Notes: generated by a model from the sequence alone, not told the origin. A stretch of 64,000 nt of DNA from Commensalibacter melissae (GCF_003691365.1 NZ_CP033087.1:820501-884500); one strand, 5' to 3'; shown: positions 32,205 to 42,545, counted from the stretch's first letter. Made by a program: numbers and translations.

Positions 32205-34359
32205 AAAAATTTCCCGTCGTGTTTTTTTGGGAAAAACGGGTGCTTTGCTTTTTGGGTTCATGTTACCTGTAGGGGGCAAAGCACAAAATGATCAGTTAGA
32301 GAAAGATTCAGATTTTTCCGAGCGAAAAAACAAAAAACAACAATATTTAAATGCTTTCATAAAAATAAAAGCAAATAATGAAATCACTTTTTTCATACCC
32401 GATATTGAAATAGGGCAAGGGATTTTAACGGCTGCCTCAATGATTTTGGCCGAGGAATTGGATGTTGATTTAAAATCGGTTTCAATTGAAACCAAAATGA
32501 TTGAAAATGAACAAATAAAAAATATGAAACCAAATGAGGATTTAAATCTGACCTATGGTTCAGGTTCTGTTGCAAAAGATTGGTTCCCTCTCAGACAGGG
32601 TGCGGCCGAATTACGAATGATGCTTTTACAAACAGCAGCTGCGGAATTGAATACAGATAAAAGACGATGTCATACTGAAAATGGATATGTTATTTGCCCT
32701 GATAATCAAACATTCTCGTACGGAATGTTAATTTCAAAAATTATGACACTTGATATTCCAGAATCTGTTCAATTTAAAAATAGATTAGATTATAAAATTA
32801 TTGGCAAACCACAACCAAGGATTGATACGGATAAAAAAATTAAAGGTCAATCTGTTTATGGTATGGATATTAAACTTTCCGGGATGAAAACGGGTTATAT
32901 TATCAGCTCCCCGATCGAAGGGGATCAAATCCATCAAATTGATGATAGACAGGCCAAAAATGTTCCTGGAATTCAGGATATTTTAAAAAATGAAAAGTCA
33001 ATATGTATTATTGCTGATAATTGTTGGCGTGCCCTGAAAGCGGCTGAATGTCTCGTGGTAAAATGGCAGGGTGATGAAAATATTCAACTGAATACATCAA
33101 TGATTTATGAGAATTTAAAAAAGGGTATATCAAAACCTTCCACTATGCTTTTTCATAATAAAAATGCTTCAGTATCAGTTGAAATGGAAAATGAAAAAAA
33201 ACTGTTTCAATGGGATTTTTTTCAGCCTATGCTTTTGCATGCGGCATTGGAACCTATAAATTGCACAATATATTTTCATGACATTCAATGTGAGTTATGG
33301 ATAGGTTCTCAAGCTCCATCAATGTTAAAGGAGCATATTGCTGAAAAATTTCATCTTTGTAAAGAAAATGTAATTCTTCATTATAATGAAATTGGCGGTA
33401 GTTTTGGTCGTAGATTGGACCAAAAATACATTCTTGATGCAGCTGAATTCGCACGACAGGTTTCATATCCGGTAAATTTTATATGGTCAAGGGAAGCCGA
33501 CTTTCAAAATGATGCGTTACGTCCCCCATATTATGACCAGTTAAAGATAGGCGTAAATAACAAATTGGCGATTACCTCTGTTCATCATAAAATGATGACT
33601 TTTATTGACGATACAGACAAGAGGAATCCATCCAGTCCGAATTACCTTTTGGGGTTGGATACAATGCCTTATCATATTCATGACTATAAGTTTGAATATT
33701 CTGTATGTGACGCCCCGAAATTGAATTTCGGATCTGGACAGGGTAGAGAGGCAACTCGTAATGTTTTTGTATTGGAAAACATGATTAACAATCTGGCATT
33801 ATATACACGTATGGATCCGATCGAATACCGTAAAACTTTGGGTCTTGATGATCGTGCAAAAGCAGTTGTTGATTTGTTATTGCAAAATGTCGAATGGAAT
33901 AAATCTCAATCTGGAGACATTCGGCAAGGTTTCGCCATGGCACATGTATTTGGCAGTTATATCGCTCTAATTATAGAAGCTGAAATTACAACCAGTTCAG
34001 TCATTCTTATACATCGTGCTGATGTGGCGGTTGATTGTGGTTTGATTGTAAATCCAGAACAAGTTTGTGCGCAAATTGAGGGTTCAGTTGTTTTTGGATT
34101 AAGTGACGCCTTGTATGGTGAAGTGCAAATAGAAAACGGACAAATTAAACAGCGGAATTATAATCAATATCGAGTATTGAGAATGAATGATATGCCTAAT
34201 ATCAAGGTTCATATGGTTAACAGTAATGAATCGCCGTCAGGGGTAGGTGAATTGGGAACAATAGTGGCAGCACCAGCACTGAGCCATGCCTTGGGATTGA
34301 TTCAGGGTAAATTTTTTCATTCATTGCCTTTGGCGAAGCAGGTATTTCAGCATAAATAA
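32194..34359 (+). CDS. Molybdopterin subunit of membrane-bound aldehyde dehydrogenase (AldH/IorB type)
   Basis: A 721-residue protein with a twin-arginine signal (KKISRRVFLGKTGALLFGF), so it is exported folded to the periplasm. Xanthine-oxidase-family landmarks are EIGQGILTAASMILAEEL, YGSGSVAKD, GGSFGRRLD and GVGELGT, whose Glu is the catalytic base of the family. In acetic acid bacteria this complex oxidises acetaldehyde to acetate and feeds electrons to ubiquinone. It overlaps the 2Fe-2S gene and is followed after 8 bp by the cytochrome gene. The aldehyde substrate is inferred from operon make-up. Slightly shorter than some relatives. Confidence 0.82.
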   Translation: MKHKKISRRVFLGKTGALLFGFMLPVGGKAQNDQLEKDSDFSERKNKKQQYLNAFIKIKANNEITFFIPDIEIGQGILTAASMILAEELDVDLKSVSIETKMIENEQIKNMKPNEDLNLTYGSGSVAKDWFPLRQGAAELRMMLLQTAAAELNTDKRRCHTENGYVICPDNQTFSYGMLISKIMTLDIPESVQFKNRLDYKIIGKPQPRIDTDKKIKGQSVYGMDIKLSGMKTGYIISSPIEGDQIHQIDDRQAKNVPGIQDILKNEKSICIIADNCWRALKAAECLVVKWQGDENIQLNTSMIYENLKKGISKPSTMLFHNKNASVSVEMENEKKLFQWDFFQPMLLHAALEPINCTIYFHDIQCELWIGSQAPSMLKEHIAEKFHLCKENVILHYNEIGGSFGRRLDQKYILDAAEFARQVSYPVNFIWSREADFQNDALRPPYYDQLKIGVNNKLAITSVHHKMMTFIDDTDKRNPSSPNYLLGLDTMPYHIHDYKFEYSVCDAPKLNFGSGQGREATRNVFVLENMINNLALYTRMDPIEYRKTLGLDDRAKAVVDLLLQNVEWNKSQSGDIRQGFAMAHVFGSYIALIIEAEITTSSVILIHRADVAVDCGLIVNPEQVCAQIEGSVVFGLSDALYGEVQIENGQIKQRNYNQYRVLRMNDMPNIKVHMVNSNESPSGVGELGTIVAAPALSHALGLIQGKFFHSLPLAKQVFQHK

Positions 34360-34367
34360 GAATTTTC

Positions 34368-35657
34368 ATGATTAAATTCATCAATTCCTTAATTTTTTTT
34401 AAGAAAAATTATCGTTTATTCATAATTTTATGTATCAATTTTTCCAGCTCATCATTTGGCATATTGATCGGTCAGGCAACTGATGTGAAGAAGGACCAAA
34501 TGGATAAAGGAGAGTATCTTTTTCACGCATCAGGTTGTGAAAGTTGTCATACAGCTGATCATGGACCAAGACTGGCAGGGGGAAAACCTTTTTATATATC
34601 CAAACAGGGAACTGTTTATTCTTCAAATATTACCTCAGATGTGAAAACAGGAATTCAGCGTTATACAGATGATGAATTTATAAGTGCATTACAAAAAGGA
34701 ATTGGTCATAAAGGAAAATATTTGTATCCCATAATGCCCTATACTGCCTATCGTGCCATGAGTCGTGATGAAATATTGGCAATCAGACGTTATCTTGAAA
34801 AACAACCTGCAATTGAAAATAAAGTTCCTGATAAAGAAATGGCTTTTCCCTACAATATGCGGTGGGCCATTCGTTTTTGGCAGATCATAAATTATACAGG
34901 CAAGCATTTCGAGTATAACAATCAGAAATCACAATCATGGAACCGGGGAAAATATTTGACTGAAGGACCAGGTCATTGTTCATATTGTCATACTCCTGAA
35001 AATTGGTCCAATGGTCGCTTTGTTGTAAAAGATTATGCAGGGGGCGGTCATAAGGGATGGACAGCATATAATATCACCGCTGATGAGGATACGGGAATTG
35101 GTTCATGGAGTGACACTGATTTGGAAAAATATTTATCCCGGGGATATGTTTCAGGTCATGGAGCTGCATCCGGTCCCATGGCAGATGTTATAAATACGCA
35201 ACTATCTTATTTAACACCCCAAGACATTCATGTAATTGTAATTTATCTACGTTCTTTACGTCCCATGGAAAAGCAACAAGGGGCAGCCAAGATATCTGTT
35301 GAAGAATTGGAGGTTACTGAACAAAGTCATAGTCATGGAAGCCATCTTTATTCTTCTGTTTGTTCAAATTGCCATCTGGAAAATGGTCAAGGAAGACAAG
35401 GGGAATATGAAAGCCTTTGGGGTTCGAGAACAGCAACGATAACGGGTGGAAATAATCTTGTTAAGGTTATTTTAGAAGGATCCACCCTCAAAGATCCTAA
35501 GCTGGGTAATTATATGATGCCTTCTTTCAAGGATGTTTTCAATGATCAGGATATTGCAGATATTGCCAATTATGTTATTTCCCATTTCGGGGGAAGAAAC
35601 GGGCATGTAACCGCTGAACAGGTTAGAAAAGAAAGGGCACTGTTAAATAAAGAATAA
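34368..35657 (+). CDS. Tri-haem cytochrome c subunit of the membrane-bound dehydrogenase
   Basis: A 429-residue protein with an N-terminal hydrophobic segment (about residues 14-36) and three CxxCH haem sites: CESCH at residue 57, CSYCH at 204 and CSNCH at 332. The layout matches the cytochrome subunit of alcohol, gluconate and aldehyde dehydrogenases of acetic acid bacteria. It would accept electrons in the periplasm and pass them to ubiquinone. It ends 18 bp from the convergent lpxB stop with no visible terminator between. Confidence 0.87.
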   Translation: MIKFINSLIFFKKNYRLFIILCINFSSSSFGILIGQATDVKKDQMDKGEYLFHASGCESCHTADHGPRLAGGKPFYISKQGTVYSSNITSDVKTGIQRYTDDEFISALQKGIGHKGKYLYPIMPYTAYRAMSRDEILAIRRYLEKQPAIENKVPDKEMAFPYNMRWAIRFWQIINYTGKHFEYNNQKSQSWNRGKYLTEGPGHCSYCHTPENWSNGRFVVKDYAGGGHKGWTAYNITADEDTGIGSWSDTDLEKYLSRGYVSGHGAASGPMADVINTQLSYLTPQDIHVIVIYLRSLRPMEKQQGAAKISVEELEVTEQSHSHGSHLYSSVCSNCHLENGQGRQGEYESLWGSRTATITGGNNLVKVILEGSTLKDPKLGNYMMPSFKDVFNDQDIADIANYVISHFGGRNGHVTAEQVRKERALLNKE

Positions 35658-35675
35658 ATAGTGTAAATTAAAATA

Positions 35676-36845
35676 TTATTCATTTTTATTCATTAATTCT
35701 AATATCTCTTTAGCTGCTTCATAAGAGGGTGGTTGATGATGTGGTGCTTTTAAAGCGTTTAGAATTTGAATAAAAGCTTCTTTTTGTTTTTGAACCATAT
35801 TTTTATCATCTAAAAATTCGATAACCTTCTCAGCCAATTTTACGGGATTACAGTTTTCTTGCAAGAGTTCAGGTACAACCTCTTTTTGGGCTAGAAGATT
35901 AACCATTGCTACAAAAGGAACCTGAATCATGTGTCTGGCAATCATTGCCGTGATGGGATGAACCCTATAGGTTACGATCATGGGTATATGGGCCAATGCA
36001 AGTTCCAAGGTTGTGGTTCCGGATTTTGTCAGGGCGATTTGTGCTGCTGCATAGGCATTATATTTATCCTTTTTTTCATGAATAACCAGTGGTTTTACAG
36101 GCCAGTCTTCAATGATTCTTTCAACATAATGTCTGGCGAGCGGAGAGGTGGGTAACACGGCAATGAGTTCTGGTTTTGTTTGTTTTAATAAAATTAAAGT
36201 TTTTTTGAATACGGGCATAAGCTTCGGCAATTCTGACCGACGACTGCCAGGCATTAAAAGTAAAATCGGTTGAAGTGGATCTATATGATGTTCAGAGCGA
36301 AAATCATCGGCATTTGCATGATGCATTTCTGTCTCGATAATGGGATTGCCAACAAATTGGGCTTTAATTCCATGTTTTAAAAAAAAATTTTCTTCGAAAG
36401 GAAAGAGGCAAAGAAGTTTTTCCCATAGTCCCGGAAATTTTTTTACTCTATTTTCATGCCATGCCCAAACCTGGGGCGCAACATAATGAACTCTGGGAAT
36501 TGATAAAGATTGGACTTTTTTTAATAATCGTAAAGAAAAACCGGGACTATCAATTGTTACAATGATATCAGGATGAATTGTTTCAATATGTTTGACAGCT
36601 TGGTTAAGGCGTTTTGACAAGGTCCATATTTTGGGAAGGACTTCAACCAATCCCATCACGGCAAGATCCTGCATGGGAAAAAGGATTTTCATTTCCTGTT
36701 CTTGCATTCTTGGCCCCCCAACACCTAAAAACTGCAGATCGGGGTTAAAATGACGCAAAGCTTTAATTAGTTTTGCTCCCAATTCATCACCACTGGTTTC
36801 ACCAGCCAAGATCCATATTATTGGCGGATTTTCTGATTTGTTCAT
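35676..36845 (-). CDS. lpxB: Lipid-A-disaccharide synthase
   Basis: A 389-residue protein of standard length. LpxB landmarks are AGETSGDELGAKLI, FLGVGGPRMQ, IDSPGFSLRL, YVAPQVWAW, GNPIIE, LLMPGSRRSEL and SGTTTLELAL. It condenses UDP-2,3-diacylglucosamine with lipid X at the inner membrane during lipid A synthesis. The start overlaps the hisI stop (TAATG), so the two are translationally linked. The usual lpxD-fabZ-lpxA neighbours are not next to it here. Confidence 0.96.
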   Translation of the reverse strand: MNKSENPPIIWILAGETSGDELGAKLIKALRHFNPDLQFLGVGGPRMQEQEMKILFPMQDLAVMGLVEVLPKIWTLSKRLNQAVKHIETIHPDIIVTIDSPGFSLRLLKKVQSLSIPRVHYVAPQVWAWHENRVKKFPGLWEKLLCLFPFEENFFLKHGIKAQFVGNPIIETEMHHANADDFRSEHHIDPLQPILLLMPGSRRSELPKLMPVFKKTLILLKQTKPELIAVLPTSPLARHYVERIIEDWPVKPLVIHEKKDKYNAYAAAQIALTKSGTTTLELALAHIPMIVTYRVHPITAMIARHMIQVPFVAMVNLLAQKEVVPELLQENCNPVKLAEKVIEFLDDKNMVQKQKEAFIQILNALKAPHHQPPSYEAAKEILELMNKNE

Positions 36846-37252
36846 TATTTATGTTTATTTTGATATAATTTTTCAGGATTAATCAGGGGACGGCTTATTT
36901 CATTGATAGATCCGTTTTGCCACGCATTATAGAAGCAACTTTTACGACCGGTATGGCATGCCACGCCTTTCTGATCGACAAAAAGCAGCAGTGTGTCGCC
37001 ATCACAATCAAAAAGGAAATTCACCAATTTTTGTGTCTGACCTGAAGTCTCACCTTTATGCCATAATTTTTTACGGCTGCGAGAATAATAACAGACCTGA
37101 CCAGTGGAAATAGTTTCAATAATTGCTTCCTGATTCATCCATGCCATCATTAAAACTTCCTTACTATCATATTGTTGGGCAATAGCTGGAACCAAACCAT
37201 CCTGATTGAATTTTATCTTGGCCAATAATTCATTGAAATTGGAACTGTGCAT
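36845..37252 (-). CDS. hisI: Phosphoribosyl-AMP cyclohydrolase
   Basis: A 135-residue single-domain HisI (no HisE fusion). It has MMAWMNQEAI, YYSRSRKKLWHKGETSGQ, DCDGDTLL and ACHTGRKSCFYN, including the Asp and Cys residues that bind magnesium and zinc. It opens the adenine ring of phosphoribosyl-AMP, the third step of histidine synthesis. It is upstream of lpxB, overlapping by one base; the divergent glycosyltransferase gene begins 171 bp away. Confidence 0.95.
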   Translation of the reverse strand: MHSSNFNELLAKIKFNQDGLVPAIAQQYDSKEVLMMAWMNQEAIIETISTGQVCYYSRSRKKLWHKGETSGQTQKLVNFLFDCDGDTLLLFVDQKGVACHTGRKSCFYNAWQNGSINEISRPLINPEKLYQNKHK

Positions 37253-37423
37253 TATAATTTTTTTTCGTTGTTAAAACCATATTGTTAGAATACAGTTTGT
37301 TCATTGAGAATATCCATCTTAATTATCATTTAATTAATTAAATAATAAATAGTTTAGAACTAAACTGTTTTAAATTGCCAACTTATATATTATTTAATTT
37401 GGATTGAAAGAATAAGGGTTTGC

Positions 37424-38362
37424 ATGACGGTATCTTCAATCAGGAAAATTCTGTTTATCACCTCTACCCGATTGGGAGACGCCGTAATTTCAACCGGAAT
37501 ACTTGATTATTTGTTACAAACCTATCCACAAGCAAAGTTTACAATTGCTTGCGGACCAGTGGCTGCTGGTCTTTTCGATGCAATGCCAAGGCGTGACAAG
37601 ACATTGGTAATGAATAAATACCGTTTTGATTTTCATTGGTTATTATTATGGTCACAATGTGTGATGCAATCCTGGGATTTGGTGATTGACCTTCGTGGTT
37701 CAGGAATAGGCTATTTTTTAAGAACAAAAAAAAAATGCATTGTACATGGTGGAAGGATTAAGGAACATCGCGTTCATTATTTGGCCAGGTCATTATCATT
37801 GCCCTATACACCTTTACCAGTAGTATGGATTGATGAAAAAAATAAAAAAACGGCTGCAGAAAAATTGCCTGCCGATCATTATATTGCCTTGGCACCAACC
37901 GCAAATTGGATTGGCAAGATTTGGCCAATCGAACGGTTTATTCAAGTGGCAAAAAAACTTTTAGTTTTTAATAAGGATTATGAATTCGTTCTTTTTTATG
38001 GGCCAGGAAGTCAAGAATTTAATCTTGTGGATCCATTGAAAAGGAGCAGTTTGCCAGTTATAGATAGTGGTGGTCAAAATACTTTAACAGAAGTTGCCGC
38101 TTTATTATCACGTTGTAAAGGTTTTATAGGTAATGATTCAGGTTTGATGCATTTGGCCGCCGCTTGTCAAATTCCTGTACTTGGTTTGTTTGGACCAAGT
38201 AAATTGTCAGAATATGAGCCAGCCGGGAATTATGCCCAAGGATTGTCAGCGTCAGGTGGAAATGGAATGGCAAATATGGAAAACCTAACTGTTGATGAAG
38301 TTTATAATGCTTTTCAGAATCTTTTGGAAACCTATAATAAACAAGATAGACAAAATGATTAA
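37424..38362 (+). CDS. Glycosyltransferase family 9 (heptosyltransferase-like)
   Basis: A 312-residue protein with the GT9 layout: ILFITSTRLGDAVISTGIL at the N-terminus, VIDLRGSG, and the nucleotide-sugar site FIGNDSGLMHLAAA with VLGLFGPS. Members add heptose or related sugars to lipopolysaccharide core on the cytoplasmic face of the inner membrane. Its neighbours, a GT4 enzyme and an asparagine-synthase-like amidotransferase, suggest a surface-polysaccharide or core-oligosaccharide unit. The exact sugar cannot be told. Confidence 0.85.
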   Translation: MTVSSIRKILFITSTRLGDAVISTGILDYLLQTYPQAKFTIACGPVAAGLFDAMPRRDKTLVMNKYRFDFHWLLLWSQCVMQSWDLVIDLRGSGIGYFLRTKKKCIVHGGRIKEHRVHYLARSLSLPYTPLPVVWIDEKNKKTAAEKLPADHYIALAPTANWIGKIWPIERFIQVAKKLLVFNKDYEFVLFYGPGSQEFNLVDPLKRSSLPVIDSGGQNTLTEVAALLSRCKGFIGNDSGLMHLAAACQIPVLGLFGPSKLSEYEPAGNYAQGLSASGGNGMANMENLTVDEVYNAFQNLLETYNKQDRQND

Positions 38363-38391
38363 AATGTAATTTAGGAATAAGTTTTGTAAAT

Positions 38392-39432
38392 ATGAGCAAT
38401 CCATCAAATTTCCGTATTGCACACATTATGGCGGGAGCGGTTAATGGTGGGGCAGAATTGTTTTTCGAGCGATTATGTATTGCCCAGCATCTTCAAAAAT
38501 TGTCTGTATTACCTATTATACGGAAAAATTCCGATCGTAAACGGAAATTTACCGAAGTTGGTTTATTCTCCCATGAATTACGATTCGGTGGGTTGTTGGA
38601 TCTTTCAACGAAGTATGAACTAAAAAGAATTCTAAAGGATTTTTCACCAAGAGTAGCGGTGGCTTGGATGAATAGGGCGGCCTCTTTTATGCCAAGGGGT
38701 GATTGGATAAACGTGGGACGTTTAGGCGGGTTTTATGATTTAAAATATTACAGGCAATGTGATCATCTGGTTGGTAATACCAAAGGAATTGTAGAATGGA
38801 TCAAAAACCAAGGATGGCCGGAAAATTGTGTTCATCATGTTCCCAATTTTGCAAGAACATTTCCCGATGCATGTGCAAGGCGTCCCTCTTATATTCCCAA
38901 TAACGCACCGTTTTTACTGGCGTTGGGTAGACTGCATGTTAATAAAGGATTTGATATCCTTATAAAGGCGATGCCTAATCTTGCAAATACCCATTTGCTT
39001 ATAGCTGGGGAAGGTGAGGAGCGTCAGAAGCTTGAAAATTTGGCAAGATTCTTAAAGGTTCAAGATCGTGTCCATATGCCGGGTTGGATTGGGGATATAT
39101 CAGGTATTATCCAGGCTTGCGATATTCTGGTTTGCTCCTCTCGTCATGAACCTTTGGGTAATATAGTTCTAGAAGGTTTTTCCGCAACTAAACCGGTAGT
39201 CGCGTTGGCTGCGCAAGGACCTGTTGAATTGATAGACAATGGGAAAAATGGTCTCCTAACCCCTCTGGAAGATGAAACAGCCTTATCAAAGGCTATCGCG
39301 TCCTTGACAAATGATGCGGCATTATCTCAAAGAATTGCAATTGCAGGACGTCAAAAATTCGAAAGGGAATTTAGTCAGGCGACTGTTTTACAAAAATGGT
39401 ATGAATTTTTAACGAGAATTGAGAAAATCTGA
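38392..39432 (+). CDS. Glycosyltransferase family 4
   Basis: A 346-residue GT-B enzyme. The N-terminus IAHIMAGAVNGGAELFFERL is typical of GT4, and the C-terminal domain has LLALGRLHVNKGFDILI, LLIAGEGEE and the EX7E-like CSSRHEPLGNIVLEGFSATK, which binds the nucleotide-sugar donor. It probably extends lipopolysaccharide or exopolysaccharide. It follows the GT9 gene by 29 bp, and its TGA overlaps the next start codon (TGATG), so it is co-translated with the amidotransferase. Confidence 0.87.
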   Translation: MSNPSNFRIAHIMAGAVNGGAELFFERLCIAQHLQKLSVLPIIRKNSDRKRKFTEVGLFSHELRFGGLLDLSTKYELKRILKDFSPRVAVAWMNRAASFMPRGDWINVGRLGGFYDLKYYRQCDHLVGNTKGIVEWIKNQGWPENCVHHVPNFARTFPDACARRPSYIPNNAPFLLALGRLHVNKGFDILIKAMPNLANTHLLIAGEGEERQKLENLARFLKVQDRVHMPGWIGDISGIIQACDILVCSSRHEPLGNIVLEGFSATKPVVALAAQGPVELIDNGKNGLLTPLEDETALSKAIASLTNDAALSQRIAIAGRQKFEREFSQATVLQKWYEFLTRIEKI

Positions 39433-41210
39433 TGTGCGGAATAGCAGGAATTGCCTTGAAAGATGGCCACAGCATTTCTGAACATCAAAAAAAGATCTTA
39501 TTGGAGGCTTTGCATCACCGGGGTCCTGATGGAAACGGATCATGGGAAAATAGTCATGTTGTTTTGTTGCATTCGCGTCTTTCCATTATTGATATAGAAG
39601 GGGGAAAACAACCTCTATCCAATGACAGTCAACAAGTTTTGATTGCAAATGGTGAAATATATAACAGTCCCGAATTACGCCATCTTTTTAAGAATTATAT
39701 TTTTAAAACGGGAAGCGATTGTGAGGTAATCCTTCCCTTATGGCAGAAATTTCATGCCGATTATGTGAATTCCCTACGTGGCATGTATGGAGTTGCCATG
39801 GTTGACATAGACGAAAAAACGCTTGTTTTGAGCCGTGATCCCTTTGGTATAAAACCTTTATACTATGCTAGTGTAGAACAGGGTGTTGTATTTGCTTCTG
39901 AAGCGCAAGCAATTATCAAGGCAGGTTTTGTTAGGCATGATGATATAAATCAGTCTGCAGTCGATACATTGTTGCAATTGCAATTCATACCGGGCTATAA
40001 AACAATCTATAATAATATTTATCGGATTTTACCTGGTGAAACCCTGATAATCCGAAATGGTGAAATTATTCATCGGCAAACACAGTCTTGTTTTCCAAAA
40101 ACAAGGTCTATGATTACAGATGAGAAAAAAGCTTTAAATCAGCTTGATAGTCTTTTGGAAGATTCGATTCGTATTCATGAACGTTCTGATGTGCCATTCG
40201 GACTTTTTCTATCAAGTGGTATCGATAGCTCAATTATATTGAAAATGATGCAGCGTCTGGGACGAATTAATCGTCTTCATGCCTGGACAGCCCGTTTTGA
40301 GATAAATAATGATTCTGGCTATGTTAAGGATGAAGCATTGCAGGCGGCATTATTGGCAAAGGAAATAGGTATTCAACATCATTGCGTCACCATAAATCAG
40401 CAGGATGTTTTCAGACATTTACCTAAAATTATTGCATGTATGGATGATCCTGTTGCCGATTATGCAATTATCCCAACATGGTTTCTTGCAAATGAGGCCA
40501 GATCCATAGTTAAGGTTATTTTATCTGGTGAGGGTGGTGATGAATTATTTGCAGGTTATGGACGATATCGTAAAGCGGCAAAATCTGTTTGGCTAGGCGG
40601 TAAAAGACTTTATCGCAAGGGTATTTTTGAACGAGACAATTTTTTCCTTCATTCCGTTTCCAGCGAATGGCAAGATTATTTCAGATTACAATATAAATTG
40701 CAGGATAAAAATGATTCACGCCTGAAAATTGCTCAAAAAATTGATATGAATGATTGGTTACCCAATGATCTTTTAATCAAGCTTGATCGTTGTCTCATGG
40801 CTCATTCTATTGAGGGAAGAGTCCCATTTCTGGATAAAAAAATTGCAGCATTCGCCTTCAATCTTGAAGATCATTTGAAAATAAGAAATGGCCAAGGGAA
40901 ATGGATATTACGCAAATGGCTTGAGTGGCAATTTCCACTAGCACAACCTTTTGTCAAAAAATCTGGATTTAGTGTTCCAATTGGTTTGTGGATCGAACAG
41001 CACGCCAATGAATTGGCCCAGGCGGTTTTTTGTCAGACAGATATTGGTAACAAAATTTCCTTATCAAATGTGAGATCTTTATTTGAAAAGGCATCTGGAC
41101 GCAAGGAACGATTTATGGCTTGGAATATTCTATTTTATGCAATATGGCATCAGGTGCATATTGTTGGGAAAAATCCGCTGGGAAATGTTTTAGAAGTTTT
41201 AATGGATTGA
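39432..41210 (+). CDS. asnB: Asparagine synthase (glutamine-hydrolysing)
   Basis: A 592-residue protein starting MCGIAGIAL, with Cys2 as glutaminase nucleophile after Met removal, LHHRGPDG, IANGEIYN and SRDPFGIKPLYY in the N-terminal domain. The C-terminal ATP-pyrophosphatase domain has FLSSGIDSS and LSGEGGDELFAGY. It would make asparagine from aspartate and glutamine. In glycosyltransferase clusters such enzymes sometimes amidate a sugar acid or peptide instead, so its true acceptor is uncertain. Translation is coupled to the GT4 gene. Confidence 0.85.
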   Translation: MCGIAGIALKDGHSISEHQKKILLEALHHRGPDGNGSWENSHVVLLHSRLSIIDIEGGKQPLSNDSQQVLIANGEIYNSPELRHLFKNYIFKTGSDCEVILPLWQKFHADYVNSLRGMYGVAMVDIDEKTLVLSRDPFGIKPLYYASVEQGVVFASEAQAIIKAGFVRHDDINQSAVDTLLQLQFIPGYKTIYNNIYRILPGETLIIRNGEIIHRQTQSCFPKTRSMITDEKKALNQLDSLLEDSIRIHERSDVPFGLFLSSGIDSSIILKMMQRLGRINRLHAWTARFEINNDSGYVKDEALQAALLAKEIGIQHHCVTINQQDVFRHLPKIIACMDDPVADYAIIPTWFLANEARSIVKVILSGEGGDELFAGYGRYRKAAKSVWLGGKRLYRKGIFERDNFFLHSVSSEWQDYFRLQYKLQDKNDSRLKIAQKIDMNDWLPNDLLIKLDRCLMAHSIEGRVPFLDKKIAAFAFNLEDHLKIRNGQGKWILRKWLEWQFPLAQPFVKKSGFSVPIGLWIEQHANELAQAVFCQTDIGNKISLSNVRSLFEKASGRKERFMAWNILFYAIWHQVHIVGKNPLGNVLEVLMD

Positions 41211-41225
41211 TAAAGGATTTTGCTT

Positions 41226-42545
41226 GTGCATTACGATCTGATAATTAAAAATGGTAATTGTGTTTTATCATGGGGACAATATGAAACCGGTATTGGTGTA
41301 ATCAAAGGGCGTATTCAATCCCTGTCTGTTCAATCAAGTGATGCTGCCGAAAAGATTATTGATGCGAAGGGTCTTTATGTTCTTCCAGGTTTGATGGATT
41401 GTCATGTGCATTTTCGCGAACCGGGAAATGATATGGTTGAAACAATTGAAACCGGGACAAGAGCGGCAGCGATGGGTGGATTGACCACTGTTTTTGATAT
41501 GCCCAATACAAATCCTCCCACAGCGGATAAGGAAATGATCATATGGAAACAAGAAAGGGCAAGGGAGACAAGCTGGGTTAATTTTGGATTTTACGTTGGT
41601 GCCACAAGGGAAAATACGCAAAAACTATCCAATCTCGAAACGATGAGAGGGGTGTGTGGTATCAAGGTTTACGCCGGCTCTTCAACCGGTTCCTTAATGG
41701 TGGAAGATGATGAAAGTCTTGAAAATATCATGCGGTATGGTCATCGTCGAGTATGTTATCATGCCGAGGATGAATATCGTTTACAGACTAGGAAAAAGTT
41801 ATTTTGTGAGGGTATGCCTTACGAAAATCATCGTTTGTGGCGTGATGAGGAATGTGCATTTCTTGGAACACGACGTATCATAAAATTAGCCCGTAAAACA
41901 GGTCGACCCGCGCATATCTTGCATACAACGACACAGGAAGAACTTGAATGGTTGGTTGATTATAAAGATATCGCAACCGTTGAAGTGCTAGGAAATCATC
42001 TAACCCAAATCGCACCGGAATGTTATGAACGGTTAGGAGGTTTGGCGGTAATGAATCCTCCTATCCGTGATAAAAGACACTATGATGCGTGCTGGAGAGC
42101 GATTGAGAATGGTGTGGTTGATATCGTTTCCTCGGATCATGCGCCCCATGATCCAGAAGCCAAGGCAAAACCATGGCTATGCTGTCCATCAGGAATGCTG
42201 GGTGTACAGACTCTCGTGCCACTCATGTTGAATCATGTAAATGAGGGACGATTATCGCTTGGTCGTTTGGTCGATTTAATGGCATCTAATCCGGCAAGAA
42301 TATATGGCATGCCTACAAAAGGACGAATTCAGGTCGGATATGATGCGGATTTCACCCTGGTTGATATGAAAACTAATCGTCGTATCACCAATGACTGGAT
42401 TGTTTCACCGGCAGGTTGGACACCTTATGATCAAATGGAAGTGAAAGGATGGCCTGTTGCAACAATCGTAAAAGGTAAAATCGTGATGCAGGATAATGAA
42501 ATTTGTGGGAAACCTGACGGAGATTTGGTAGATTTTCTACCATGA
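41226..42545 (+). CDS. pyrC: Dihydroorotase (class I, PyrC/AllB-like)
   Basis: The preferred start is GTG at 41226, 8 bp after AAAGGA; the TTG at 41220 is too close to that site. The 439-residue product has GLMDCHVHFREPG (metal-binding HxH), GGLTTVFDMPNTNP, VYAGSSTG with the segment where the bridging Lys usually lies (GIKVYAG), CYHAEDE, HILHTTT and SSDHAPH with the catalytic Asp. It forms dihydroorotate from carbamoyl aspartate in pyrimidine synthesis. Allantoinase is a related alternative. It follows asnB by 15 bp. Confidence 0.85.
   Translation: MHYDLIIKNGNCVLSWGQYETGIGVIKGRIQSLSVQSSDAAEKIIDAKGLYVLPGLMDCHVHFREPGNDMVETIETGTRAAAMGGLTTVFDMPNTNPPTADKEMIIWKQERARETSWVNFGFYVGATRENTQKLSNLETMRGVCGIKVYAGSSTGSLMVEDDESLENIMRYGHRRVCYHAEDEYRLQTRKKLFCEGMPYENHRLWRDEECAFLGTRRIIKLARKTGRPAHILHTTTQEELEWLVDYKDIATVEVLGNHLTQIAPECYERLGGLAVMNPPIRDKRHYDACWRAIENGVVDIVSSDHAPHDPEAKAKPWLCCPSGMLGVQTLVPLMLNHVNEGRLSLGRLVDLMASNPARIYGMPTKGRIQVGYDADFTLVDMKTNRRITNDWIVSPAGWTPYDQMEVKGWPVATIVKGKIVMQDNEICGKPDGDLVDFLP

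Noticed and set aside
41220-41225. TTG start of dihydroorotase
   Set aside because: It lies only about 2 bp from AAAGGA; the GTG at 41226 has correct spacing.
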